Source of the DNA: 13-2-20CM-68-14 sp051955535
GTDB lineage: Bacteria > Actinomycetota > Thermoleophilia > Gaiellales > Gaiellaceae
Assembly (NCBI GenBank): GCA_051955535.1
Contig: JBQCGP010000047.1
Location: forward strand, 62,001-126,000
Length of the DNA stretch: 64,000 nt
Direction: 5' to 3'
Part shown: positions 57,362 through 64,000 of the stretch, one piece after another
Position numbering within the stretch: position 1 is the stretch's first letter
Layout: each line of letters starts with the position of its first letter
Notes under the pieces: model-generated
What the model was told of the DNA's origin: nothing
Database searches by the model: none
The model's input: only the letters and a program-made list of their open reading frames with translations
Translations under genes and position numbers: made by a program

Positions 57362-58593
57362 CGAAAGGGAGGTTCGAGGCGAGGCTGCTGCTCCTCGTCA
57401 GCTTTGGGCTGGTCGCGTTCGGGCTGGTGATGGTCTACAGCGCGACGTCTGCCTCGGCCGCGCTCGAAAACGGTGATCCCGCCTACTACGTGAAGCGCCA
57501 GGCGATCTACGCGGCGCTCGGCCTGGTGCTGATGTTCGTGCTCGCGCGTATGCCCTTCCAGGCGCTGCGCCGGCTCGCGCCGATGCTCGTGATGGCGAGT
57601 CTCGTCCTGCTCGCCGCCGTGCTAGTACTCGGCTCCGCGGTCAACGGCGCGCGGCGCTGGATCTCCTTCGGCCCCGCCGTCTTCCAGCCGTCCGAGCTCG
57701 CGAAGCTCGCGCTCGCGGTCTGGGCGGCTGCCTACCTGGCGCGCCGCCGTCCACCGAACACGCTGAAGGAGCTCTGGCGCCCGATCGGCGCGCTCGCATG
57801 CGTCTTCGCGCTGCTCTTGGTCCTCGAGCCAGACCTCGGCACGACGATTGCGATCTTCGTGATGCTCGCCGGGATGCTGCTCGTCGCGGGCACGCCGGTG
57901 CGCATCCTCGGCGCGGGTCTCGGGATCGCCACCGCGCTCGGAGTCGCCGCGATCTGGTTCGAGCCCTACCGGCGGGCGCGGATCTTCAGCTTCGTGAACC
58001 CGTGGCATGACGCGCAGGGCGCCGGCTTCCAGATCGTGCAGGCGATGATCGGCCTCGGCTCGGGCGGCATCTTTGGGCGCGGCCTCGGCCAGAGCATCGA
58101 GAAGGCGAACTTCCTGCCCGAGGCCCACACGGACATGATCTTCGCGATCATCGGCGAGGAGCTGGGGCTCGTCGGCGCGACAGCGCTGATCGCGGCTTAC
58201 GCAACCTTCGCGTACGTCGGTCTCCGAATTGCGCTGCGCTGCCGCGACCCGTTTGGCAAGGCGCTCGCAACGGGCTTGACGATGCTCATCTGCGGCCAGG
58301 CGGCCATCAACATCGCCGCGGTGATGGGGCTGGCCCCGCTCACCGGAATCCCACTGCCGTTCGTGTCGTACGGTGGCTCGAGCCTGATCGTCGCCCTCGC
58401 GGCAGTCGGCATCCTCCTTAACATCGCGGTCGGTCATGGCGCAGAAGCGAGAGCTCAGGTGCGTGATCGCGGCCGGGGGAACGGCGGGGCACGTGCTGCC
58501 GGCGCTCGCGGTGGCCGAGGCGCTGGGGGAGCGCGGCGTGCAGGTGAGCTTCGCCGGGTCGCCGGATCGCGTCGAGGCACGGCTCGTCCCTGA
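57358..58593 (+). CDS. ftsW: Lipid II polymerase/division protein FtsW
   Basis: 411 residues, SEDS family, about ten transmembrane helices up to residue 358. Motifs: FGLVMVYSATS, GARRWISFGPAVFQPSELAK, LEPDLGTTIAIF, EAHTDMIFAIIGEELGLVG and GIPLPFVSYGGSSLIV. It polymerises glycan strands at the septum with FtsI. GTG start coupled to murD. After the last helix the frame runs 158 bases into murG, giving a Gly/Arg/Ala-rich tail that is probably only a by-product of the overlap. Confidence 0.94.
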   Translation: MTKGRFEARLLLLVSFGLVAFGLVMVYSATSASAALENGDPAYYVKRQAIYAALGLVLMFVLARMPFQALRRLAPMLVMASLVLLAAVLVLGSAVNGARRWISFGPAVFQPSELAKLALAVWAAAYLARRRPPNTLKELWRPIGALACVFALLLVLEPDLGTTIAIFVMLAGMLLVAGTPVRILGAGLGIATALGVAAIWFEPYRRARIFSFVNPWHDAQGAGFQIVQAMIGLGSGGIFGRGLGQSIEKANFLPEAHTDMIFAIIGEELGLVGATALIAAYATFAYVGLRIALRCRDPFGKALATGLTMLICGQAAINIAAVMGLAPLTGIPLPFVSYGGSSLIVALAAVGILLNIAVGHGAEARAQVRDRGRGNGGARAAGARGGRGAGGARRAGELRRVAGSRRGTARP

Positions 58594-59506
58594 GGCCGGG
58601 TACGAGTTCGACGCGTTCGAGAGCTCCGGGCTCCCGCGGCGGCCGGGGCTCGCGCTCGCTCGCGCGCTCGTGACCGCCGCACGAGCGCCGGCGACCTGCC
58701 TGGCGATCTTGCGACGGCGAAATCCCGACGTCGTACTGGGCGGCGGAGGCTACGTGTCGGGGCCGATGGTCGTCGCGGCGGGGCTGAGCCGGACGCCGGC
58801 CGCGCTGCTCGAGGCCGATGCCGAGCTCGGGCTCGCGAACCGCCTCGCCGTGCCGTTCGCGCGCAGGGTCTTCCTTGCGCTGCCGATCGCCGGGCGCGAC
58901 GGGTCGAAGTACAGCGTCACCGGACGGCCGGTGCCTCTGCGCTCGAGTGCAGTTCCGGCTGAGGAGGCGCGGCGCAGGTTCGAGTTGCCGGCCGACGGTC
59001 CCGTCCTGCTCGTGCTCGGGGGCAGCCAGGGTGCACGCCGGCTGAACGAACTGGCCGTGGAGCGATGGGGAGTCGCCGGGCCTGCCGTGCTGCACATCTC
59101 CGGAGAGCGCGACTACGCCGCGCTGCGCGACCGAGTCTCGCGCCAGGATTACCGGCTCCTGGCGTTCACCGATGAGATCGGCGCTGCCTACAGTGCGGCC
59201 GATCTCGCCCTCGCTCGCGCCGGAGGCTCGGTCTGGGAGCTGGCGGCCGCGGGACTTCCTGCGGTTCTGGTTCCGTACCCGCACGCGACCGCGGATCATC
59301 AGGCCAAGAACGCACGCTTTTTCGAGGGAGCCGGCGGTGCTATCGCGGTCGACGAATCGGAGCTCGAGCGCGTTTCGAAGCTCGTCGAGGAGCTGCTTGC
59401 CGATCCGGCGCGGCGCGCGGGCATGAGCGAAGCGATGCGGAAGGTCGCGCGCCCTGAGGCGGCGGACGAGATTGCAGAGGAGTTGATCGCGCTTGCCGGC
59501 GCTTGA
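58436..59506 (+). CDS. murG: Lipid II synthase MurG (GlcNAc transferase)
   Basis: 356 residues. The GT28 glycine-rich loop appears as VIAAGGTAGHVLPALAVAEA (canonical GGTGGH here GGTAGH), then GGGGYVSGPMVVAA and LVLGGSQGARRLNEL, ARAGGSVWELAAAGLPAVLVPYP for UDP-GlcNAc binding. It converts lipid I to lipid II at the inner membrane face. The ATG at 58436 is required because the nucleotide loop begins within ten residues, so the 158-base overlap with ftsW is real unless a frameshift exists. It overlaps murC by 14 bases. Confidence 0.95.
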   Translation: MAQKRELRCVIAAGGTAGHVLPALAVAEALGERGVQVSFAGSPDRVEARLVPEAGYEFDAFESSGLPRRPGLALARALVTAARAPATCLAILRRRNPDVVLGGGGYVSGPMVVAAGLSRTPAALLEADAELGLANRLAVPFARRVFLALPIAGRDGSKYSVTGRPVPLRSSAVPAEEARRRFELPADGPVLLVLGGSQGARRLNELAVERWGVAGPAVLHISGERDYAALRDRVSRQDYRLLAFTDEIGAAYSAADLALARAGGSVWELAAAGLPAVLVPYPHATADHQAKNARFFEGAGGAIAVDESELERVSKLVEELLADPARRAGMSEAMRKVARPEAADEIAEELIALAGA

Positions 59507-60671
59507 CGGGCGCCGGATCTGGTTCGTCGGCATCGGCGGCGCCGGACTGTCCGGCTATGCGCTGCTCGCGCGTGCCTGGGGAGCAGAGGTGGGCGGCTGG
59601 GATCGGGTCGAGACGCCGTACCTGGCACCTCTTGGCGACGTCCTCGTCGAGCTCGCGCCCGAGCCCGTCGTGCCCGAGGGCTGGCCGGAAGTCGTCGTCT
59701 CGACCGCCTATCGGGGCCAGGTCGAGGGGAGACCGCGCTCCGAATTTCTTGCGGAGCTCGTCTCGCTGCAGCGCTCGATCGTCGTGGCCGGTGCGCACGG
59801 GAAGACGACAACTGCAGCGATGATCGCGTTCTGCCTCGAGCGCCTCGGCGACGATCCGGCCTTCCTGATCGGCGGCGAGGTTCCTCAGCTCGGCGGCAAC
59901 GCCCGGGCGGGCCAGGGTTGGCTCGTCGTCGAGGGCGACGAGTCCGACCGCACGATTGCGGCGTTGTCGCCCGAGATCGCGGTCGTCACGAACGTCGACC
60001 TCGACCACCACAGCGAGTTCGCCTCTCGCGCCGAGGTCGAGGCGCTGTTCGATTCGTGGGCGACGGCGGTGCCGCAGGCCGTCCGCGGAGACAAGGTGGA
60101 GCCTGTCGAATTCGAGCTCGCGGTTCCGGGAGCACACAACCGCCTCAATGCGGCGGTCGCGCTGGCGGCAGTGGAGGCGGCCGGCTATTCGCGCGAGCAG
60201 GCCTCCGACGCCGTGCGCGACTTCCGGGGCGTCGGCCGTCGGCTCGAGAAGCGCGGTAGTGCGCGCGGGGTAGCGGTCGTCGACAGCTACGCGCACCATC
60301 CGCGCGAGCTGGCCGCCGACATCGCGGCCAGTCGGAACGGTGGCCGCGTGCTCGTCCTCTTTCAGCCCCACCTGTACTCGCGCACGCGACACCTCGCCCG
60401 CGAATTCGGAGCCGCGCTCGCCGCGGCGGACGCGGTCGCTGTGACCGACATCTACCGTGCGCGGGAGGAGCCGATCGAAGGTGTGACAGGAAAGCTCGTC
60501 GTCGACGCGGTTGCCGACGCTCGCCCGGGAATGGAACTTGCCTGGACGCCGACCGTCGAGGAGGGTGCCCGCTTCGTCGCGGCACGGGCGAGGGCCGGAG
60601 ACTGCGTGCTGACACTCGGCGCCGGCGACGTCGACCGGGCCGCCGCGCTCATCCTCGAGGCACTCGGGTGA
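59493..60671 (+). CDS. murC: UDP-MurNAc:L-alanine ligase
   Basis: 392 residues. N-terminal IWFVGIGGAGLSGYALLA, ATP loop VVAGAHGKTTTAAMIAF, VVEGDESDRT, NVDLDHHSEF, GAHNRLNAAVALA and DSYAHHPREL. It adds the first L-Ala to UDP-MurNAc. It is shorter than the usual ~460 residues, but all motifs are in order. TTG start overlapping murG by 14 bases. GTGA overlap with murB. Confidence 0.94.
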   Translation: MPALDGRRIWFVGIGGAGLSGYALLARAWGAEVGGWDRVETPYLAPLGDVLVELAPEPVVPEGWPEVVVSTAYRGQVEGRPRSEFLAELVSLQRSIVVAGAHGKTTTAAMIAFCLERLGDDPAFLIGGEVPQLGGNARAGQGWLVVEGDESDRTIAALSPEIAVVTNVDLDHHSEFASRAEVEALFDSWATAVPQAVRGDKVEPVEFELAVPGAHNRLNAAVALAAVEAAGYSREQASDAVRDFRGVGRRLEKRGSARGVAVVDSYAHHPRELAADIAASRNGGRVLVLFQPHLYSRTRHLAREFGAALAAADAVAVTDIYRAREEPIEGVTGKLVVDAVADARPGMELAWTPTVEEGARFVAARARAGDCVLTLGAGDVDRAAALILEALG

Positions 60672-61552
60672 AGATCGAAGAGGCCGTCCCACTCGGCCGC
60701 TACACAACGCTCGGCGCCGGGGGGCCGGCCAAGGCGTTTACGAAGCCGACGACGCACGAGGAGGTCGAGGAATCCCTGGCCTGGGCGCGCGAGCACGAGC
60801 TCCCGGTCGCGGTCGTCGGGCTGGGCTCGAACCTGCTCGTGGCCGACGAGGGCGTCGAGGCGCTTGTCCTCAAGCTCGACGGCGAGCTGGCCTCGGCGGA
60901 CGTTCGCGGCGAGCTCCTCGTGGCCGGCGGCGGGGCGCCGAATGCGGTCTGCCTGCATCGCGTGCGGGCGGCGGGTCTTGGCGGCTTCGAGTTCGCCTGC
61001 GCGATCCCGGGAACGGTCGGCGGCGGTGTGCGGATGAACGCGGGCGCGTACGGCAGCGACTGGTCCGAGATCCTCGTGCGCGCGCTCGTCGTCGACGCCT
61101 CTGGTACGAGCTGGCGGACGCCGGACAAGCTCGGCCTCTCGTACCGGTATTCGCAGCTCGCCTCCGGGGAGGTTGTCGCCCGCGTCGAGTTCCGTCTCGT
61201 GCCGCGTGACCCGGCCGAGATCAAGGCGAGGATCGGCGAGCTGCAGGCGTTGCGGAAGGCCGCCCAGCCGACGAACAAGCGGACCTTCGGCAGCGTCTTC
61301 AAGAACCCGGATCACGAGCTGAGCGCCGGGAGGATGCTCGAGGCCTGCGGCCTGAAGGGCCATCGCATCGGCGGCGCACAGATCTCGCCGCGGCACGCCA
61401 ACTTCATCGAGAACGCGGACAGCGCTCGCGCCGCGGATGCGATCGCGCTGATGACCGAGGCGCGACGCCGAGCGCACGAGGCGTACGGAATCGAGCTCGA
61501 GCACGAGGTCCAGTTCTTGGGGCCGCTGACGCTTCCGCCCCTCCCGGCTTAG
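60668..61552 (+). CDS. murB: UDP-N-acetylenolpyruvoylglucosamine reductase
   Basis: 294 residues. FAD-binding domain: PLGRYTTLGAGGPAKAF, VVGLGSNLLVADEG, CAIPGTVGGGVRMNAGAYG; catalytic Ser in TFGSVFKNP; C-terminal GHRIGGAQISPRHANFIEN. It reduces UDP-GlcNAc-enolpyruvate to UDP-MurNAc. GTG start coupled to murC. Active-site residues intact; the length is that of the shorter (type II-like) MurB. Confidence 0.95.
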   Translation: MKIEEAVPLGRYTTLGAGGPAKAFTKPTTHEEVEESLAWAREHELPVAVVGLGSNLLVADEGVEALVLKLDGELASADVRGELLVAGGGAPNAVCLHRVRAAGLGGFEFACAIPGTVGGGVRMNAGAYGSDWSEILVRALVVDASGTSWRTPDKLGLSYRYSQLASGEVVARVEFRLVPRDPAEIKARIGELQALRKAAQPTNKRTFGSVFKNPDHELSAGRMLEACGLKGHRIGGAQISPRHANFIENADSARAADAIALMTEARRRAHEAYGIELEHEVQFLGPLTLPPLPA

Positions 61553-61836
61553 TTCGCCCGACGCGCGAGCTGCCGCGGCGCTGCGATTGGCAGGGCATTC
61601 GGCCGATAGGCACACATTCGGACCTATCCCGGCACCCAAGGGCGCGTGATTCGACGGTAGGCTCGATCGCAGAGGGAGGTGGGAAGGAGCCCCTCCCAGG
61701 GTGGGGGTACGCGCGCGCGTGAACCTCTAAGCGGCCGAAAGGTCGGTCGACCGCGGAGTGTTCAGACGGAGCAGCGCCAGCGCTCCGCTGATCCTTCGCG
61801 GTAGGAGCAAGTCCGGATGCGGCGAACCGAGGTTCG
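61553..61836 (+). other. Spacer between murB and ftsQ
   Basis: A 284-base gap, unusual in this otherwise overlapping cluster. It holds a GGGAGG/CCTCCC hairpin near 61674-61700 and a palindromic GGAGC-AGCGCCAGC-GCTCC at about 61769-61787. An in-frame open stretch precedes ftsQ but lacks good starts. No clear promoter was found. Confidence 0.4.
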
Positions 61837-62649
61837 ATGGCGTCTGTCTCGAGATCGGGCCGTATGCGGGCGGTTGCGCTGCGGCGCCCTCGCGGCATAC
61901 GCGCTGCCAATCTGCCGAGGGCATTGCCTTCCGGCCGTGCGCTCGCGCTTGGGTTCGCGCTGCTGGCCGCGGGCGTCCTCGCGTACTTCGGCGCGCGCGA
62001 GAGCTCTCTGTTTGCGCTGCGGTCGGTCCGGGTCACCGGCGCGCCGCCAGGCGTGGCCTCACACGTTCGAGCGGCGCTTGCGCCCCTCAAGGGTCACAGC
62101 CTCGTCGGCCTGGACCAAGACGCGGTCGAACGTCGGCTATCCGCCCTCCCGGACGTGGCGGCTGCGACCGTGGACCGAGACTTCCCGCACACGCTCCACG
62201 TCTCGGTGATACCGGCTCACTCGATCGCGGTTCTCCGCCGCGGAGGGGCTGCCTGGATCGTCTCGAGCGACGGCCGTGTCATCCGCACTGCCGACCGATT
62301 CGCGTCCCCGAAGCTTCCGCGGATCTGGGTTCAACGCTCGACGACCGTCGATACGGGGGCAACCCTCGGCGATGCCGACGCCGCTCGGGCGATCGCCGCG
62401 CTCGCCACCGCCCGGCGCGCGCGCCTCGAAGCCAGGATCGCGACCGTGCGGGCCAGCGGCCAGGAGTTGACCTTCGTGCTCGCCAGCGGTCTCCAAGTGC
62501 GCTTCGGCGATCCCACCGACCTTCCGCTTAAGGTTGCCGTCGTCGAGCGCTTGATCCCACTCGTCCAGGGCGGCAGCGCGTACGTCGACGTGGCCGTTCC
62601 CGAGCGTCCCGTCGCCGGTGGGAACCCTCAACTATCAACCTCAGGTTGA
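61837..62649 (+). CDS. ftsQ: Cell division protein FtsQ/DivIB
   Basis: 270 residues. A basic cytoplasmic N-terminus and one transmembrane helix (ALALGFALLAAGVLAYFGAR, about 34-53) are followed by a POTRA domain (FALRSVRVTGAPPGVASHVR through TVDRDFPHTLHVSVIPAHSI) and an FtsQ beta domain (AAWIVSSDGRVIRTA). It recruits and regulates the FtsW-FtsI complex. ATG 61837 is chosen for the short basic leader; a start further upstream would be possible. It ends 61 bases before the ftsZ ATG; no ftsA lies between, as usual for actinobacteria. Confidence 0.9.
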   Translation: MASVSRSGRMRAVALRRPRGIRAANLPRALPSGRALALGFALLAAGVLAYFGARESSLFALRSVRVTGAPPGVASHVRAALAPLKGHSLVGLDQDAVERRLSALPDVAAATVDRDFPHTLHVSVIPAHSIAVLRRGGAAWIVSSDGRVIRTADRFASPKLPRIWVQRSTTVDTGATLGDADAARAIAALATARRARLEARIATVRASGQELTFVLASGLQVRFGDPTDLPLKVAVVERLIPLVQGGSAYVDVAVPERPVAGGNPQLSTSG

Positions 62650-62671
62650 AGGTCGGGACACCGACAGCACG

Positions 62672-62700
62672 TTGACAGGCCTGTAAAAGGCGCGTACTCT
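62672..62700 (+). promoter_or_regulatory. ftsZ promoter
   Basis: Consensus-like TTGACA (62672-62677), exactly 17 bp, TACTCT (62695-62700). The ATG of ftsZ begins ten bases after the -10, so transcription would start only a few bases before it. Confidence 0.75.
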
Positions 62701-62710
62701 CCTGCCGGGA

Positions 62711-63850
62711 ATGGGGCGCAAAACCAGACGCTCCACTGAAGCTTCAGGTCGAGCAAGCTTGAGCGTGAGAGATCAAACAGGCAACTTCCTCGCCGTCATC
62801 AAGGTGGTGGGTGTCGGCGGCGGTGGCACGAACGCGGTCAACCGCATGGTCGACGCGGGTCTGACCGGCGTTGAGTTCATCGCCGTGAATACGGACGCTC
62901 AGGCACTCCTGATGTGCGACGCCGACGTGAAGATCCACATCGGCTCGCAGGCGACGCGCGGTCTTGGCGCCGGCGCGGATCCAGTCGTCGGCAAGGCGGC
63001 GGCTCAGGAGAGTCGTGATGAGCTGAAGGAGTCCCTCAAGGGTGCGGACATGGTGTTCGTCACCGCCGGCGAGGGCGGCGGGACAGGCACCGGCGGCGCG
63101 CCGATCATCGGCGAGCTCGCTGCAGAGCTCGGCGCGCTCACTGTCGGAGTCGTGACGCGGCCGTTCTCGTTCGAGGGCCGAAAGCGCGCGCAGCAGGCCG
63201 AGCGCGGAATCGAGGATCTGCGCGACGTGGTCGACACGTTGATCGTGATCGAGAACGATCGTCTGCTTCAGGTGGTCGAGAAGCGAACCTCGATCGTCGA
63301 TGCGTTCAAGCTCGCCGACGACGTGCTCCGGCAGGGCGTCCAAGGCATCACCGACCTGATCACGATCCCTGGGCTCGTGAACCTCGACTTCGCCGACGTC
63401 CGGACGATCATGCGCGGAGCCGGCTCGGCGCTGATGGGGATCGGCGGTGCTTCGGGAGAGAACCGCGCCACCGAGGCGGCGCAGGCCGCGGTGTCGTCGC
63501 CGCTCCTCGAGGCGTCAATCGAGGGCGCGACCGGAATTCTGCTCAACGTCACCGGCGGCGCCGACATCGGGCTGTTCGAGGTCAACGAAGCGGCAGAGGT
63601 CGTCACCGGCGCGGCGGACCAGAACGCGAACGTGATCTTCGGCGCCGTAATCGACGAGGGACTGAAGGACGAGGTTCGCGTGACGGTGATCGCCACCGGC
63701 TTCGGCCCGCATCGGACCCGGCGTCGCCGGGGAGCAGAGGTCGCGGAACCGGAACAGCAGCAACGGGAGGAGCCGCAGCCCGTCCGGCGCGAGGGCTTCG
63801 AGGTCCCGGACGACGTTCTCGAAGTTCCGTCGTTCCTCCGCGACAACTAG
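62711..63850 (+). CDS. ftsZ: Cell division GTPase FtsZ
   Basis: 379 residues from ATG 62711, or 361 from GTG 62764, which better matches the usual N-terminus (NFLAVIKVVGVGGGGTNAV). Tubulin signature AGEGGGTGTGGAPIIGELA, VVTRPFSFEGRKR, ENDRLLQV and DFADVRTIMRGAGSALMGIG. The C-terminal peptide EVPDDVLEVPSFLRDN is the conserved tail that binds partners. It polymerises into the division ring. It is expressed from its own strong promoter and followed by an intrinsic terminator. Confidence 0.96.
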   Translation: MGRKTRRSTEASGRASLSVRDQTGNFLAVIKVVGVGGGGTNAVNRMVDAGLTGVEFIAVNTDAQALLMCDADVKIHIGSQATRGLGAGADPVVGKAAAQESRDELKESLKGADMVFVTAGEGGGTGTGGAPIIGELAAELGALTVGVVTRPFSFEGRKRAQQAERGIEDLRDVVDTLIVIENDRLLQVVEKRTSIVDAFKLADDVLRQGVQGITDLITIPGLVNLDFADVRTIMRGAGSALMGIGGASGENRATEAAQAAVSSPLLEASIEGATGILLNVTGGADIGLFEVNEAAEVVTGAADQNANVIFGAVIDEGLKDEVRVTVIATGFGPHRTRRRRGAEVAEPEQQQREEPQPVRREGFEVPDDVLEVPSFLRDN

Positions 63851-63900
63851 GCCCAAGGTTTAGCGACGTGCCGGTTGCGGTACGTTCGCGGTTGCCCTCT

Positions 63901-63928
63901 CGGGCTCCTCGCTTAAGCGGGAAGCCCG
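63901..63928. repeat. Near-perfect 28-bp palindrome downstream of ftsZ
   Basis: CGGGCT and AGCCCG arms enclose a central CGCTTAAGCG; only two mismatched pairs. It could be an operator for the next gene or the first part of the terminator region. Confidence 0.4.
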
Positions 63929-63944
63929 CGATGACCCGGTCCGG

Positions 63945-63983
63945 CCGTCCCGGCCCCCTTGCTTGGCAGGGGGACCGGGGCGG
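63945..63983 (+). terminator. Intrinsic terminator of ftsZ
   Basis: A GC-rich stem of about 17 bp (left arm 63945-63962, right arm 63966-63983, loop TTG) followed by CTTCCTTT. It is the clearest intrinsic-type terminator in the window. Confidence 0.72.
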
Positions 63984-63990
63984 CTTCCTT

Positions 63991-63996
63991 TAGCAT
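63991..63996 (+). promoter_or_regulatory. -10 box of the next, unseen gene
   Basis: TAGCAT, the most frequent -10 sequence in this window (also before 3327, 7479 and 12519), lies nine bases before the right edge. A leaderless start would be expected just beyond position 64000. Confidence 0.35.
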
Positions 63997-64000
63997 CACC

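Noticed and set aside
1..64000. CRISPR arrays, prophage or complete insertion sequences
   Set aside because: No regularly spaced direct repeats, no cas, integrase or transposase genes, and no shift in base composition suggesting an island were noticed.

Overview
The window is high-GC DNA from a Gram-positive-type bacterium, almost certainly an actinobacterium. The evidence is a complete murein and division (dcw) cluster with no ftsA, a pafB-pafC fusion regulator, a fused secDF, and a meso-diaminopimelate-type MurE. My best guess at class level is Thermoleophilia (Gaiellales/Solirubrobacterales-like); this is inference from gene content. Two expression habits run through the window. Many genes have a TANNNT box 6-8 nt before an ATG or GTG start, as expected for leaderless mRNAs. 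Within operons, genes are linked by 4-nt NTGA stop/start overlaps. In hpt the overlapping start is apparently CTG, and murD and yajC may be the same.

Layout. 1-9865: the 3' end of a RelA/SpoT-type gene, a repeat-bearing spacer, a phosphohexomutase and thioesterase pair, a very large class III cyclase/ATPase/TPR protein, an AP-endonuclease-like TIM barrel, small membrane or zinc-ribbon proteins and an M23 peptidase. 9866-10264: a non-coding stretch with five consecutive hairpins, a candidate structured RNA. 10265-12447: an Nramp metal transporter with a DtxR/MntR-like operator, hpt and a small nuclease-like gene. 12519-16478: a tightly coupled four-gene operon of metallophosphoesterase, cyclic 2,3-diphosphoglycerate (cDPG) synthetase, 2-phosphoglycerate kinase and a GlpX-like protein with an altered active site. 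It looks like a bacterial cDPG synthesis and turnover module and is the most interesting part of the window. 16557-34358: an Fe-S assembly-type DUF59 protein, a cation exchanger, an oxidoreductase, queG, a GAF histidine kinase, pafBC, zinc-ribbon proteins, an aldehyde dehydrogenase, a hydroxyacyl-CoA dehydrogenase, an epimerase, secreted proteins and a two-component system. 34359-34519: a 161-bp near-perfect palindrome between two stop codons.

34520-46674: queA-tgt-yajC-secDF (queuosine and protein export), an acyltransferase, a UbiB-like kinase, a degenerate response regulator, a secreted subtilase, and an ECF sigma factor coupled to an O6-alkylguanine repair gene. 46722-63850: the dcw cluster in the order mraZ, rsmH, ftsL, ftsI, (mrdA inverted), murE, murF, mraY, murD, ftsW, murG, murC, murB, ftsQ, ftsZ. 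It is preceded by a MraZ box array. The lone opposite-strand PBP2 gene splits it into two transcription units. A terminator and a probable -10 box for the next gene end the window.

The dcw genes together cover the cytoplasmic UDP-MurNAc-pentapeptide steps from MurB/MurC on, lipid I/II synthesis and septal polymerisation. The three queuosine genes cover tRNA-guanine exchange, ribosyl transfer and epoxide reduction. No rRNA, tRNA, CRISPR array, intact insertion sequence or prophage was seen.
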